Shown: positions 5,878 to 13,547, numbered from the stretch's first letter. The stretch: DNA of 13,747 nt from Methanocorpusculum sp. (GCA_029987315.1 DALTVZ010000028.1:1-13747); one strand, 5' to 3'. Program-made: numbers and translations. The notes: generated by a model not told the origin, from the sequence alone.

Positions 5878-6480
5878 ATGAATTACGGAGTCTCCGTTCA
5901 AAATATGATGAGCCTGATGGCGTCACGCGTTGATTCCATCGCTCAAAAAATCTCTTCAGATCAGGTGGATGCATTTCTTGATGCGATACTAAGTGCAAAG
6001 CGCATCTATGTGATGGGCGCCGGACGGTCGGGACTGGTAGCAAAATCCTTTGCGATGCGTTTGATGCACACAGGCTTTACCGCATATGTCGTCGGCGAGA
6101 CCATCACTCCGGCGGTCGATACCAATGATCTGATCGTTGCATTTTCCGGATCAGGAAACACGAAAACCATTGGAGAGATCGCAGAAACGGCAAAAAGCCT
6201 TGGAGCAAAGGTCGCCTTGGTCTCATCCAATCCAAAATCAAGGATAGGACATATCGCTGACTTTGTTATTGAGATCGAGACCCAGCGCGAGCCGGTCACC
6301 TGCGATGCTCACGAGTATGAGATCAGGCAAATGCTCGGCGAACACCGCTCGTTTGCCCCGCTTGGAACCATCTTCGAGACATCCTCACTGATGTTTGGTG
6401 ATGCGGTGATCTCGACTCTGATGGACATGAGAAAAATCGATGAGGCCGAACTGAAACGCCGGCACACCAATATTGAGTGA
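5878..6480 (+). CDS. hxlB: 6-phospho-3-hexuloisomerase (PHI)
   Basis: A 200-residue SIS-domain protein, the usual PHI length. The sugar-phosphate-binding motif GAGRSGLVAKSFAMRLMHTG (residues 47-66) and the second SIS loop FSGSGNTKTIGEIAETAKSLG (about 89-109) are clear. The C terminus PLGTIFETSSLMFGDAVI is typical of PHI. It interconverts 3-hexulose-6-phosphate and fructose-6-phosphate. In methanogens lacking the oxidative pentose phosphate pathway it acts together with the Hps activity of Fae-Hps (8752-10014 here) to make ribulose-5-phosphate for nucleotides and aromatic precursors. Its stop codon overlaps a possible TTG start of the aminotransferase, so it heads a three-gene operon. Unlike in many organisms it is not fused or adjacent to hps. 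Confidence 0.93.
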   Translation: MNYGVSVQNMMSLMASRVDSIAQKISSDQVDAFLDAILSAKRIYVMGAGRSGLVAKSFAMRLMHTGFTAYVVGETITPAVDTNDLIVAFSGSGNTKTIGEIAETAKSLGAKVALVSSNPKSRIGHIADFVIEIETQREPVTCDAHEYEIRQMLGEHRSFAPLGTIFETSSLMFGDAVISTLMDMRKIDEAELKRRHTNIE

Positions 6481-6481
6481 T

Positions 6482-7591
6482 ATGACAGAGTTCACATCAC
6501 GCGTAAAATCGATTGATATCTCAGGCATAAGAAAGATGTTTGAGTCGGCAGCTCCCGGATCCATCAATATGGGTCTTGGTCAACCGGATTTTGACACACC
6601 GCAAAATATCAAAGATGCCGCGATCAAAGCAATTTCTGAAGGCAAAACAGGATACACAAACAATGCAGGTATCGATGAACTCCGTGCCGCAGTAGCTGCA
6701 AAACTTAAGTCGGAGAACGGACTTTCCTATGGCCCAGCAAACATCCTCATCACCGCAGGAGGATCAGGTGCCCTTCATGCTGCGATCCTCTCGCTGATCG
6801 AAAACGGGCAGAAGGTCGTGTTCAATAATCCGGGCTTCGTCTCGTACGGTGCACTCACAACACTCGCCGGGGGAATTCCCGACCCGGTCGCTCTTAGGCC
6901 GGATCTTCATCTGGATGTCGAGGCGCTCAAAGAACACTTTTCAGACAAGAAGACCAAAGTCATGGTCTTGAACAGTCCGGCAAATCCTACAGGCGCGGTG
7001 GAGACAAAGGAGACGATAAAAGCCGTTGTCGAGTCCGCAGCTGATTATGGCGTCACCGTTCTCTCCGATGAGGTGTATGAAAAATTCTGTTACGGCGACA
7101 CAAAATTTGTGAGCGCGGGAACGTTTGGCGACAATGTCATCACGATCAACGCGGTGAGCAAAACCTATGCAATGACTGGGTGGCGCATCGGATTTATGGC
7201 AGGGTCCAAGGATATCATCGACCAGGCGGTAAAAGTCCAGCAGTACTCTCTTGCCTGCCCAACCTCGATCGCCCAGTATGCGGCTCTTGAAGCATACACC
7301 GGCGACCAGTCATCGATAGGTGTGATGAAGAAGGAGTACGAAGTGAGGCGTGACCTCATAATCAACGGACTTCGTGAGATGGGGATCTCCGTAAGCATGC
7401 CGGAAGGGGCATTCTATGCATTCCCAAAATTAGATCATGACACGGTCATGAAGATCGTGGCGGCAGGCGTTATCATCACGCCGGGTGCGGCATTCGGCTC
7501 GAATGGTGCAGGATATGCCCGAATGAGCTATGCAACATCCCAGAAAAACATTAATATCGCTCTTGAAAGAATACGAAAGGTCGTGGCTTAA
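6482..7591 (+). CDS. Class I/II PLP-dependent aminotransferase (aspartate aminotransferase-like)
   Basis: I take the ATG at 6482 (369 residues). A TTG at 6473 would add three residues and overlap the hxlB stop. Fold-type I landmarks are present: GLGQPDFDTP (31-40), TAGGSGALHAAI for phosphate binding, NSPANPTGAV with N168, LSDEVYE with D196, and AVSKTYAMTGWRIGF with the PLP lysine K227 and R235. ARMSYA contains R347, the expected carboxylate-binding arginine. It transfers an amino group between an amino acid and a 2-oxo acid in the cytoplasm. Aspartate, alanine or aromatic specificity cannot be settled by eye. The next gene begins on the base after its TAA, so this gene sits in a rigid operon between hxlB and an M42 peptidase. 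Confidence 0.9.
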   Translation: MTEFTSRVKSIDISGIRKMFESAAPGSINMGLGQPDFDTPQNIKDAAIKAISEGKTGYTNNAGIDELRAAVAAKLKSENGLSYGPANILITAGGSGALHAAILSLIENGQKVVFNNPGFVSYGALTTLAGGIPDPVALRPDLHLDVEALKEHFSDKKTKVMVLNSPANPTGAVETKETIKAVVESAADYGVTVLSDEVYEKFCYGDTKFVSAGTFGDNVITINAVSKTYAMTGWRIGFMAGSKDIIDQAVKVQQYSLACPTSIAQYAALEAYTGDQSSIGVMKKEYEVRRDLIINGLREMGISVSMPEGAFYAFPKLDHDTVMKIVAAGVIITPGAAFGSNGAGYARMSYATSQKNINIALERIRKVVA

Positions 7592-8641
7592 ATGGAACTT
7601 AACGAAATCAATACATTACTGGAAAAACTCTCGAACGCACATGGTATCTCGAGCCGTGAAACTGTAGTCGCAAAGATCATCCGCGATGAGATCGCCGGAT
7701 ATGTGGATGAGATAAAAACTGACAAAATGGGCAATATGATCGCGGTCAAGAAAGGCGATGACTTTAAGATCATGCTCGCGGCCCACATGGATGAGATCGG
7801 GCTGATGGTCCAATTCGTGGACGAACGCGGGTTCATCCGGTTTGTCACGATTGGCGGCTGGTTCAATCCGGTCCTCGTGACCCAGAGAGTGATCCTGCAT
7901 GGAGAAAAAGGTCCGGTCTACGGCGTTCTCGGTAACAAACCACCGCATGTGATGACCGAAGAGGACAAGAAAAAGCCGATCGATCTGGCGGATCTTTTCA
8001 TCGATGTCGGAGCAACATCACCCGAAGAGGTAGAGGCTCTTGGAATTACCGTTGGAACGGCGGTCACGATGGATCGTCAATATGTCAAACTTGCCGGAAC
8101 CACCGTCACAGGAAAGGCAATGGACAACCGTGCTGGTTGTGCGATGCTTATCGGCGCCCTGAAAGAGATGAAGACCTCGCACACCGTATACGCAGTGTTC
8201 ACCGTGCAGGAAGAGGTCGGACTCAAGGGAGCGAAGACGAGTGCATACAGTCTGGATCCTGACGTGGCAATAGCAACAGATGTAACGATCCCAGGAGACT
8301 CCCCCGGAGTCGAACGCCGCAAGGCCCCTGTGTATATGGGCAAGGGACCGGTCATCGGCATGGCTTCGGCAAGCGGCCGCGGCCACTTGGCAGATCCACG
8401 GATCGTTGACTGGCTCGTGAAGGCAGGAAAGAAACATAATATTCCCTGCCAGGTCGAGGTCGGAGATGGCGGGAACACCGATGCTTCTGCTATCAACTAC
8501 GAACGCGGAGGCATCCCGAGCGTTCCGTTCTCGGTCCCGGCACGATATATCCACTCACCTGTGGAGGTCATCGACTTAAAAGATCTTGAGTCTGCGATCC
8601 ACCTGCTGGCAAAAGTCGTGGAAACAAAACCAAAATTCTAA
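7592..8641 (+). CDS. M42-family metallo-aminopeptidase (TET-like)
   Basis: A 349-residue protein of full family length. Metal ligands and catalytic residues of the M42 peptidases are visible: AAHMDEIG with H65 and D67, AMDNRAG with bridging D178, VQEEVGLKGA with E207/E208, ATDVTIPGDSPGV with D230, and ARYIHSP with H321. The GNTDAS block near 294-299 is also characteristic. M42 enzymes form large dodecameric cages with two metal ions per subunit and trim peptides released by the proteasome; some members were first labelled endoglucanases. It starts immediately after the aminotransferase stop with no intergenic base, which implies translational coupling and may link peptide breakdown to amino-acid transamination. 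The transcript probably ends in the T-rich region just downstream. Confidence 0.93.
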   Translation: MELNEINTLLEKLSNAHGISSRETVVAKIIRDEIAGYVDEIKTDKMGNMIAVKKGDDFKIMLAAHMDEIGLMVQFVDERGFIRFVTIGGWFNPVLVTQRVILHGEKGPVYGVLGNKPPHVMTEEDKKKPIDLADLFIDVGATSPEEVEALGITVGTAVTMDRQYVKLAGTTVTGKAMDNRAGCAMLIGALKEMKTSHTVYAVFTVQEEVGLKGAKTSAYSLDPDVAIATDVTIPGDSPGVERRKAPVYMGKGPVIGMASASGRGHLADPRIVDWLVKAGKKHNIPCQVEVGDGGNTDASAINYERGGIPSVPFSVPARYIHSPVEVIDLKDLESAIHLLAKVVETKPKF

Positions 8642-8670
8642 TTTTTCAAAACTATTTTTATTTTTTTTTA
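8642..8670 (+). terminator. T-rich terminator of the hxlB operon
   Basis: Three T tracts follow the M42 stop, the last being nine T residues (8661-8669). This is a typical archaeal terminator at the end of the operon, facing the convergent fae-hps gene. Confidence 0.6.
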
Positions 8671-8711
8671 TTGATCTGAATCCAGATACATCTACAGAAA
8701 ATTAGGAACTT

Positions 8712-8738
8712 AAAAAAATGATTTGCGGCATGAGCCGC
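8712..8738 (-). terminator. Terminator of fae-hps with hairpin and T run
   Basis: Read on the minus strand, GCGGC-TCAT-GCCGC (8738-8725) forms a five-base stem with a four-base loop. A seven-T run follows at 8718-8712, fourteen bases past the fae-hps stop codon. It has the form of a bacterial-type intrinsic terminator, although in archaea the T run alone may suffice. Confidence 0.55.
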
Positions 8739-8751
8739 GAGTCGGACCGGC

Positions 8752-10014
8752 TTAGAAGTCGGTCATGATACGGAACTGATCGATCTCTTCAGAATCGAGT
8801 TCCTCAAGGAAGCCTTCTGCTGCATTCTTGATATCCTTGCTTGCGGTGATCGCTCTACCGACGACAACAATATCTGCTCCTGCTGCGAGTGCTTTCTTGA
8901 CAACAGGCTGACGAATCCCACCTGCGGTCGCAACAAGAATCTTTGCATTGTAATTCTTTGCAACTTCCTTGATCTTCTTGATATCCCCCCAGCTGTAATC
9001 ACCGGTAGACTCTTTGTCGATCGCACGGTGCATCTCGACATACTGCGGAAGAAGAGCGATGCCACCCATCTTACCAAGGGACTCGATAAGTTTTGCAGGT
9101 TCCTCGACATTGAGCATATCGATAATCGCATAGATACCACACTTCTTTGCCTCTTTGATGAATGATGCGATAGTTTCGATTGGTGCAAGACCTGAAACGA
9201 CTGCTGCATCTCCACCGGCGTTTGAGACCATGCGTGCCTCAAGGTTGCCGGTATCAAGGGTCTTCAAGTCGGCAACGATGAAACAGTTCGGGCGGATCTT
9301 TCTGATCTCGTCGATGACGCTAAGACCGAACTGTTTGATCAGCGGAGTGCCTGCCTCAAAGATAACGTGATCGTTCTGCGGAACGCTGGTCAAAACACGT
9401 TCGACCTGCTTCATATCGACAAGGTCCATAGCGACCTGAAGGTAGGGTGGGTTCCAGAGACGCTGGACCTTGAATCCCATAACTCCGTGAGCTGCTCTGT
9501 CTTTTTCTTTAAGTACAGTGGCAGTGTCAGGGAACTTATCAAGAGCGCGGGAGAGGGCTAGGCGCGTTGCTCCATAGTTGAAGCGGTATAATTTATTGAA
9601 ATCTTTTGCCGAGGGATCGATGAAAACGCTTGCAACAATAACGTTCTCTTCAACATCCAAGCCCGCAAAAATGCCGTCTTCTAATGCATCTGCTATTGCT
9701 TTGGAGACCGCTGCCTGGGCGGGACCAAAAATCTGGGTGACCTGCTCGGTGTGTTTGAGCGTTACCTTTGGGACGATCAGAACTGCCGGTTTTGGCAGAA
9801 GGTTGGGGCGGATAACGCCGAGAAGAGGAGTGTGACCTGCAGAAAGCTGTGTCAAACCATTTGCGAATGACATGCCGACCGGGCCGTTTTTATCTCCGAT
9901 CATGAGGTCGATGTGAGCGAGTTCTGCCCCATCACCAACGAGTGCTTCACCAATTAAGAACATAGGTTTAATCTCTGCAGTAGTGTTAGCATCGACAGGG
10001 TATAAAGACTTCAT
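8752..10014 (-). CDS. fae-hps: Bifunctional formaldehyde-activating enzyme / 3-hexulose-6-phosphate synthase
   Basis: A 420-residue fusion. Residues 1-160 are Fae: FLIGEALVGDGAELAHIDLM with H34 as the expected catalytic histidine, then LTQLSAGHTPLLGVIRPNL. Fae joins formaldehyde to tetrahydromethanopterin. Residues about 170-400 are Hps of the orotidine-decarboxylase superfamily: LQVAMDLVDMKQVERVL, GTPLIKQFGLSVIDEIRK, the DLKTLD motif (ADLKTLDTGN), ATAGGIRQP and ADIVVVGRAIT for phosphate binding. Hps splits or forms 3-hexulose-6-phosphate from ribulose-5-phosphate and formaldehyde. The fusion is characteristic of archaea, where it is thought to run towards ribulose-5-phosphate with the formaldehyde passed to Fae. 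Its partner isomerase, hxlB, lies convergently 2.3 kb away. Stop TAA at 8752-8754. The start at 10014 is immediately preceded by an inverted repeat. Confidence 0.96.
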   Translation of the reverse strand: MKSLYPVDANTTAEIKPMFLIGEALVGDGAELAHIDLMIGDKNGPVGMSFANGLTQLSAGHTPLLGVIRPNLLPKPAVLIVPKVTLKHTEQVTQIFGPAQAAVSKAIADALEDGIFAGLDVEENVIVASVFIDPSAKDFNKLYRFNYGATRLALSRALDKFPDTATVLKEKDRAAHGVMGFKVQRLWNPPYLQVAMDLVDMKQVERVLTSVPQNDHVIFEAGTPLIKQFGLSVIDEIRKIRPNCFIVADLKTLDTGNLEARMVSNAGGDAAVVSGLAPIETIASFIKEAKKCGIYAIIDMLNVEEPAKLIESLGKMGGIALLPQYVEMHRAIDKESTGDYSWGDIKKIKEVAKNYNAKILVATAGGIRQPVVKKALAAGADIVVVGRAITASKDIKNAAEGFLEELDSEEIDQFRIMTDF

Positions 10015-10110
10015 TCAGCTATCAATAGAGACAATAGCTTCCCTATACTTCACATATGATAACCTTCATGTAACATGCGAAACGAATGTATGTATAATTC
10101 GAGGAAACTG
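10015..10110. promoter_or_regulatory. Divergent promoter of fae-hps and the phosphate-uptake genes
   Basis: This 96-bp gap holds three visible elements. CATGT-A-ACATG (10067-10077) is an inverted repeat whose core matches that of the amt promoter. A TATA-like tract CATATGATA (10052-10060) can serve either direction; on the minus strand a further TATA-like GTATA lies near 10045-10049. AGCTAT (10017-10022) and ATAGCT (10034-10039) form a 6-bp inverted repeat ending two bases before the fae-hps start, so it lies in the leader or at the initiation site. On the plus strand GAGG (10101-10104) is the ribosome site for the ATG at 10111. Confidence 0.5.
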
Positions 10111-10740
10111 ATGGGTCTAAAGAGTTTAATCGTACCAAAGGACAAGATTTTTTTTGCTCTGTTTGAAGAACAAGCAGAGACGGTCTGTAAGGCAGCAGAA
10201 ATGCTGGTCAATACATTTTCCGATTATACAGATATCGAGGAAAAATACCGAAAGATGAAGGAGATCGAGCACCAGGGAGATGCGATCGCCCATAGAGCAT
10301 ACGACGAACTGAACCGAACCTTCATCACTCCTTTTGAACCTGAAGAGATCGCCAGACTTGTTACCGCTCTTGATGATGTGGTCGACTATATCGATGACTG
10401 CGTGCGGATGCTTCTTATCTATGAGGTGAAAAAAACGGATCAATTCATGATCGAGTTCGCAAAATGCATTCGACAGTCAGCAGAGGAGATCAAAACCGGT
10501 ATCAGCGGTCTTCGCACCCTCAAAGATACAGATACTATCAAAGGTTGCTGTATCGAGATCAACCGTCTGGAGAATGTGGCCGATGAGATCCTTTCGAATG
10601 CAATCAGGAATCTGTTCAAATCGAGTGATGCTATCGAGATCATCAAACTCAAGGATATCTATGAAAATTTGGAGATCGCTACCGACAAATGCGAAGACGT
10701 CTCCCATGTATTTTCAGCAATTCTGATTCGTCACACGTGA
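10111..10740 (+). CDS. DUF47 / PhoU-like phosphate transport accessory protein
   Basis: I choose the ATG at 10111 (210 residues) rather than 10075, because GAGG stands 6 bases before it and family members begin close to this point (MGLKSLIVPKDKIFFALFEEQ). The chain is all helical with PhoU-like acidic signatures: KEIEHQGDAIAHRAYDEL, then RTFITPFEPEEIARLVTALDDVVDYIDD, and in the second half INRLENVADEI and LKDIYENLEIATDKCEDV. Proteins of this family (DUF47, 'TIGR00153') resemble PhoU and are regularly encoded next to PiT-type phosphate permeases, as here (6-base gap to the permease). It probably modulates the permease from the cytoplasmic side, perhaps through bound metal; the exact mechanism is not established. 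The divergent promoter is shared with fae-hps. Confidence 0.88.
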   Translation: MGLKSLIVPKDKIFFALFEEQAETVCKAAEMLVNTFSDYTDIEEKYRKMKEIEHQGDAIAHRAYDELNRTFITPFEPEEIARLVTALDDVVDYIDDCVRMLLIYEVKKTDQFMIEFAKCIRQSAEEIKTGISGLRTLKDTDTIKGCCIEINRLENVADEILSNAIRNLFKSSDAIEIIKLKDIYENLEIATDKCEDVSHVFSAILIRHT

Positions 10741-10746
10741 GAAAGC

Positions 10747-11946
10747 ATGGATACAGTTACCCTTGTTATCGTCATTCTCGGGGTCCTCATTGCACTCGCG
10801 TTCAATTTTTCGAACGGGAGAAATGATGCATCCAATGTTGTTGCCACAGTGGTAGCGACCCGTGCGCTCACTCCAAGAAATGCGGTTTTGCTTGCATCGA
10901 TCTGTTGTTTTGCAGGTCCGTTTATTTTTTCGACCGCTGTTGCAAAAACTATTGGGAAAGGCATAGTAAATCCAGAAATTTTTACCCCCATTCTTCTTTT
11001 GATCGGTCTTTGCGGAGCTGTTTTCTGGGTGAATTTCTGTTCGCGGTCCGGTATCCCAGTCTCCTCGTCTCACTCACTTGTCGGCGGTCTGATGGGAGCT
11101 GGAATTGCCGCCGGAGGTCTCGCTGCCGTAAACTGGCCGACAGCCGAGATGGCTTTTGGAATGATATATTATCTGATTCTCGGAGCGATTTTTGGTGCAA
11201 TCGTAATGTTGGTCATTGCATTGGTCTCCAAAAATTCGATGAAAATATTTCTGCTGATCGGGGTGGGCGTGGGGGCAATTGCCGCCGTACCAGCAGCAAT
11301 GATTGCGGGCATTTTTGCATTTTCAGGTCTTCTTGCTATCATTCTTTTCATCTGCGTTTCTCCCATACTCGGGCTGGTCGTATCATATTCATTTACTAAG
11401 CTATTGACACGTATCACAGCAAAACGATCTTCCCACCCGATGCTCCTGAATAAATGGTTCCAGCGAGCTCAGATTCTTGCATCCGGTTTCCAGGCAACAA
11501 GCCTTGGAGGAAACGATGCACAGAATGCGATGGGCATTATTTTTGCGATATTGATCTCAACGGGTCTTGCAACATCCACTGGTGAACTGCCACTCTGGGT
11601 GATTCTTTTATCTGGTTTTGCTATCGCAATTGGTATTTTATCGGGGGGCTGGAGGGTCATCAAGAAAATGGGGTCAGGGATCACAAGGATCCAACCGTAT
11701 CAGGGTTTTTCCGCAGCAGTTTCCGGCGGAATAGTGCTGTCGTTTATGACATCGTTTGGGGTCCCGGTCTCTACGACCCATGTGGCAAGCGGCACAATCA
11801 TGGGAACAGGCGTCACTCGCGGTATCGGGGCCGTGAACTGGGGTAATGTCCGTCAAATGGTTACCGCGTGGATAATCACGATACCCTGTTCAGCGGGGGT
11901 CTCGTTTCTGGTATATGTGATCTTTGCATTCATATTCGGGTTCTAA
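10747..11946 (+). CDS. pit: PiT-family inorganic phosphate permease
   Basis: A 399-residue membrane protein with about ten hydrophobic segments. The two inverted PiT repeats are plain: GRNDASNVVATVVATRALTP (residues 24-43) with GIPVSSSHSLVGGLMGAG (103-120) in the N-terminal half, and SLGGNDAQNAMGI with GVPVSTTHVASGTIMGTG in the C-terminal half. The family imports phosphate, usually as a metal-phosphate complex, driven by protons or sodium. The polar loop near residues 221-240 (LTRITAKRSSHPMLLNKWFQ) is the expected cytoplasmic linker between halves. It follows the DUF47 gene after six bases and must share its transcript. The mRNA probably ends at the T7 run 11957-11963. Confidence 0.94.
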   Translation: MDTVTLVIVILGVLIALAFNFSNGRNDASNVVATVVATRALTPRNAVLLASICCFAGPFIFSTAVAKTIGKGIVNPEIFTPILLLIGLCGAVFWVNFCSRSGIPVSSSHSLVGGLMGAGIAAGGLAAVNWPTAEMAFGMIYYLILGAIFGAIVMLVIALVSKNSMKIFLLIGVGVGAIAAVPAAMIAGIFAFSGLLAIILFICVSPILGLVVSYSFTKLLTRITAKRSSHPMLLNKWFQRAQILASGFQATSLGGNDAQNAMGIIFAILISTGLATSTGELPLWVILLSGFAIAIGILSGGWRVIKKMGSGITRIQPYQGFSAAVSGGIVLSFMTSFGVPVSTTHVASGTIMGTGVTRGIGAVNWGNVRQMVTAWIITIPCSAGVSFLVYVIFAFIFGF

Positions 11947-11956
11947 AAACCTGAAC

Positions 11957-11963
11957 TTTTTTT
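11957..11963 (+). terminator. T-run terminator after pit
   Basis: Seven T residues begin 11 bases after the permease stop, facing the convergent rubrerythrin gene whose end lies 60 bases away. On the opposite strand two T5 tracts (from A runs at about 12003-12007 and 12015-12019) could end the rubrerythrin transcript. Confidence 0.5.
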
Positions 11964-12022
11964 GATCTGGGTCTCTCGTTTGTGTATCCAAAAGCGGAGC
12001 AGAAAAATAGGTTGAAAAATAA

Positions 12023-12565
12023 TTAGTAGTTGGTCTTTTTGATCTCGAAGTAGGCCTGGGGATGCTCACAGACAGGACATTCATCAGGAGCTTTTTCTCC
12101 GATAAAGAGGTGGCCGCAGTTTGCACAGAGCCACTGCTGTTTTTCCTTGCGGGCGAAGACTTTGCCGTCTTTGATGTTTGCAAGAAGTTTTCTGTAGCGT
12201 TCTTCGTGTGATTTTTCGATGGCAGCGACACCTTCAAAGGTTTTTGCAAGTTTCTCAAATCCTTCTTCCTTTGCAACAACGGCAAAGCTCGCATACATTT
12301 CGGTCCACTCTTCGTGTTCGCCTGCAGCTGCATCAAGCAGATTTACTATGGTGTCAGGTACTTCTCCGCCGTTGAGGATCTTGAACCAGAGTTTTGCATG
12401 CTCTTTTTCGTTGAGAGCAGTCTCATCAAAAACATCTGCGATCTGGTTGTATCCATCTTTTCGTGCCTGGGAGGCATAGTAATTATACTTGTTTCGTGCT
12501 TTAGACTCGCCCGCGAAGGCAAACTCTAAGTTTTCTTCGGTTTTGGTGCCTTTTACATTACACAT
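12023..12565 (-). CDS. rbr: Rubrerythrin
   Basis: With the ATG at 12565 the protein has 180 residues and begins [13 protein letters not shown], which fits the usual rubrerythrin start '[12 protein letters not shown]'. An ATG at 12607 would add 14 residues that do not resemble the family, although it stands nearer to the TATA element. The ferritin-like diiron domain has [35 protein letters not shown] and [10 protein letters not shown], supplying the glutamate and histidine ligands. A C-terminal rubredoxin-type Fe(SCys)4 domain has CANCG and [11 protein letters not shown], with the four cysteines in two CxxC pairs. The enzyme reduces hydrogen peroxide in anaerobes, using electrons from rubredoxin or a related donor. 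It is a single-gene unit. No ribosome site is visible before either start. Confidence 0.94.
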   Translation of the reverse strand: MCNVKGTKTEENLEFAFAGESKARNKYNYYASQARKDGYNQIADVFDETALNEKEHAKLWFKILNGGEVPDTIVNLLDAAAGEHEEWTEMYASFAVVAKEEGFEKLAKTFEGVAAIEKSHEERYRKLLANIKDGKVFARKEKQQWLCANCGHLFIGEKAPDECPVCEHPQAYFEIKKTNY

Positions 12566-12635
12566 ACTTTGTATTTGGGCAGAAAAGGTGAAAAGAGTTT
12601 CTATCATGGCAATGAGAAAAACAGATGGAAATAGC

Positions 12636-12648
12636 GTATAAAAAAAAA
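12636..12648 (-). promoter_or_regulatory. T9 terminator merged with the rubrerythrin TATA box
   Basis: Read on the minus strand, nine T residues (12648-12640) run straight into ATAC, giving TTTTTTTATAC. The T run lies about 16-24 bases past the stop of the PH-domain gene and is its natural terminator. The TTTATAC end is the best TATA element for rubrerythrin. The two functions appear to share the same bases. Confidence 0.45.
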
Positions 12649-12663
12649 GGGTATTTCAGAAAA

Positions 12664-13266
12664 TTATTTTCTTTCTGCTTCCAGAAGTTTTCGAATAGCC
12701 GTTACTTCTGCAAGCAATTCCTGCATGTCTGCAGGAGCAGCACGTCTGCCGAAGTCCACACCGGTCGCCGCTGGACTTGGAGCATTCCCGCGAACGAAGT
12801 TCATGATCATTGCCCGAAGAGGCTCGGGGTCAGAAATACCTTCGAGCTGGATCTCAGCCATGTTCTTTCCTGAACTTCCACCTGCCGTCTCGACTTTTAA
12901 ATTCGAGATGCCAAACAACCGCATGACCGGTCCTTGGGCAATATCCACATTTGTGATCCGGTTATAGGGAACGATCCCGGTTTTTCTAAACCAGACACCG
13001 CGTTTCCAGGTCATTTCGGTTTCATTCAGATGATAAACGACCGAAACATAATACAGACGCGACCAGAAGAGGACGAAGACCACGAGCAAAGCAAGGATCC
13101 CAAGAGATATCTGGCCGATCAGAACAAAAATCGGCTCGTCGATCGCTACAAAATATACCCACCCAACACAACAAGCCCAGATAAGGATAACGACCACCAC
13201 ACTCGCAAGTGCCAAGTATGTAGTATACTTTTTCGCCGGCTTAAAATCTTCATCGAGTTTAACCAT
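12664..13266 (-). CDS. Membrane protein with bacterial-type PH domain (DUF304/YdbS-like)
   Basis: I take the ATG at 13266 (200 residues, MVKLDEDFKPAKKY). The ATG at 13293 adds nine residues and would sit on the likely TATA region. Two transmembrane helices follow (about residues 19-41 and 48-70: ASVVVVILIWACCVGWVYF and SLGILALLVVFVLFW). Next comes a bPH2 domain with YYVSVVYHLNETEMTWKRG, VPYNRITNVDIAQGPVMRLF and NLKVETAGGS, the pattern of YdbS/YdbT-type proteins. The C terminus holds a linker rich in alanine and proline and a short amphipathic helix (LLAEVTAIRKLLEAERK) that could form a coiled coil. Members of the family are membrane-associated and of unsettled function. The gene diverges from a small tail-anchored protein, and the start codons are about 50 bases apart. 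Confidence 0.82.
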   Translation of the reverse strand: MVKLDEDFKPAKKYTTYLALASVVVVILIWACCVGWVYFVAIDEPIFVLIGQISLGILALLVVFVLFWSRLYYVSVVYHLNETEMTWKRGVWFRKTGIVPYNRITNVDIAQGPVMRLFGISNLKVETAGGSSGKNMAEIQLEGISDPEPLRAMIMNFVRGNAPSPAATGVDFGRRAAPADMQELLAEVTAIRKLLEAERK

Positions 13267-13316
13267 GAGAATCTGATAGACCGGCAAATACAATAAGGTT
13301 TGTGAGAGACAAGTAC
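13267..13316. promoter_or_regulatory. Compact divergent promoter
   Basis: Only 50 bases separate the two divergent starts (13266 minus, 13317 plus). The AT-rich tract CAAATACAATAAGG (about 13285-13298) is the only TATA-like region and must serve both directions or neither. If the minus-strand initiation lies about 25 bases from it, the PH-domain mRNA starts essentially at its ATG (leaderless). GAGAG at 13304-13308 is a weak ribosome site for the plus gene. Confidence 0.35.
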
Positions 13317-13547
13317 ATGATCGTGAACGAGAAACTGGAGCTGGAACCTGATTTTACCGAGGAGGAACGCACCGTGTTCGAGCAGTTCGAACAGGAGCAT
13401 CCCTACAAAGAACTCCCCGAGGAGATTATTCGCGTTCCAGTACAAAAAAAAATAGCCGCTGATACAAACCACGACCTTCTTTATCTTCTGATCTTGATCA
13501 TCCTGATGGCAGTATTTCTTGGGATCATCTTCCTCACAAAGATTTGA
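13317..13547 (+). CDS. Small tail-anchored membrane protein of unknown function
   Basis: 76 residues from the ATG at 13317; a GTG at 13302 would give 81, but it lies closer to the promoter and has no better ribosome site. Residues 1-50 are strongly acidic (EKLELEPDFTEEERTVFEQF, EQEHPYKELPEEII). They are followed by a single C-terminal hydrophobic helix (about 55-74, LLYLLILIILMAVFLGIIFL) ending in a lysine. This is the layout of a tail-anchored protein with a cytoplasmic acidic domain. I do not recognise a family. It is divergent from the PH-domain membrane protein, and joint action at the membrane is possible but only inferred from position. Codon use resembles that of its neighbours. Confidence 0.7.
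   Translation: MIVNEKLELEPDFTEEERTVFEQFEQEHPYKELPEEIIRVPVQKKIAADTNHDLLYLLILIILMAVFLGIIFLTKI

Noticed and set aside
8018..8554. Minus-strand ORFs of 178 and 139 codons opposite the M42 peptidase
   Set aside because: Shadow frames of a gene with all catalytic residues conserved.
8763..9257. Minus-strand ORF of 164 codons overlapping fae-hps in another frame
   Set aside because: Out-of-frame reading of the Hps domain; serine/arginine-rich and without a fold signature.
10075..10110. Upstream ATG of the DUF47 gene
   Set aside because: The ATG at 10111 has a GAGG ribosome site at proper distance and matches the family's N terminus.
12023..12607. Longer rubrerythrin start at 12607
   Set aside because: The extra 14 residues do not match the family and precede the conserved start-like [12 protein letters not shown]; kept only as an alternative.
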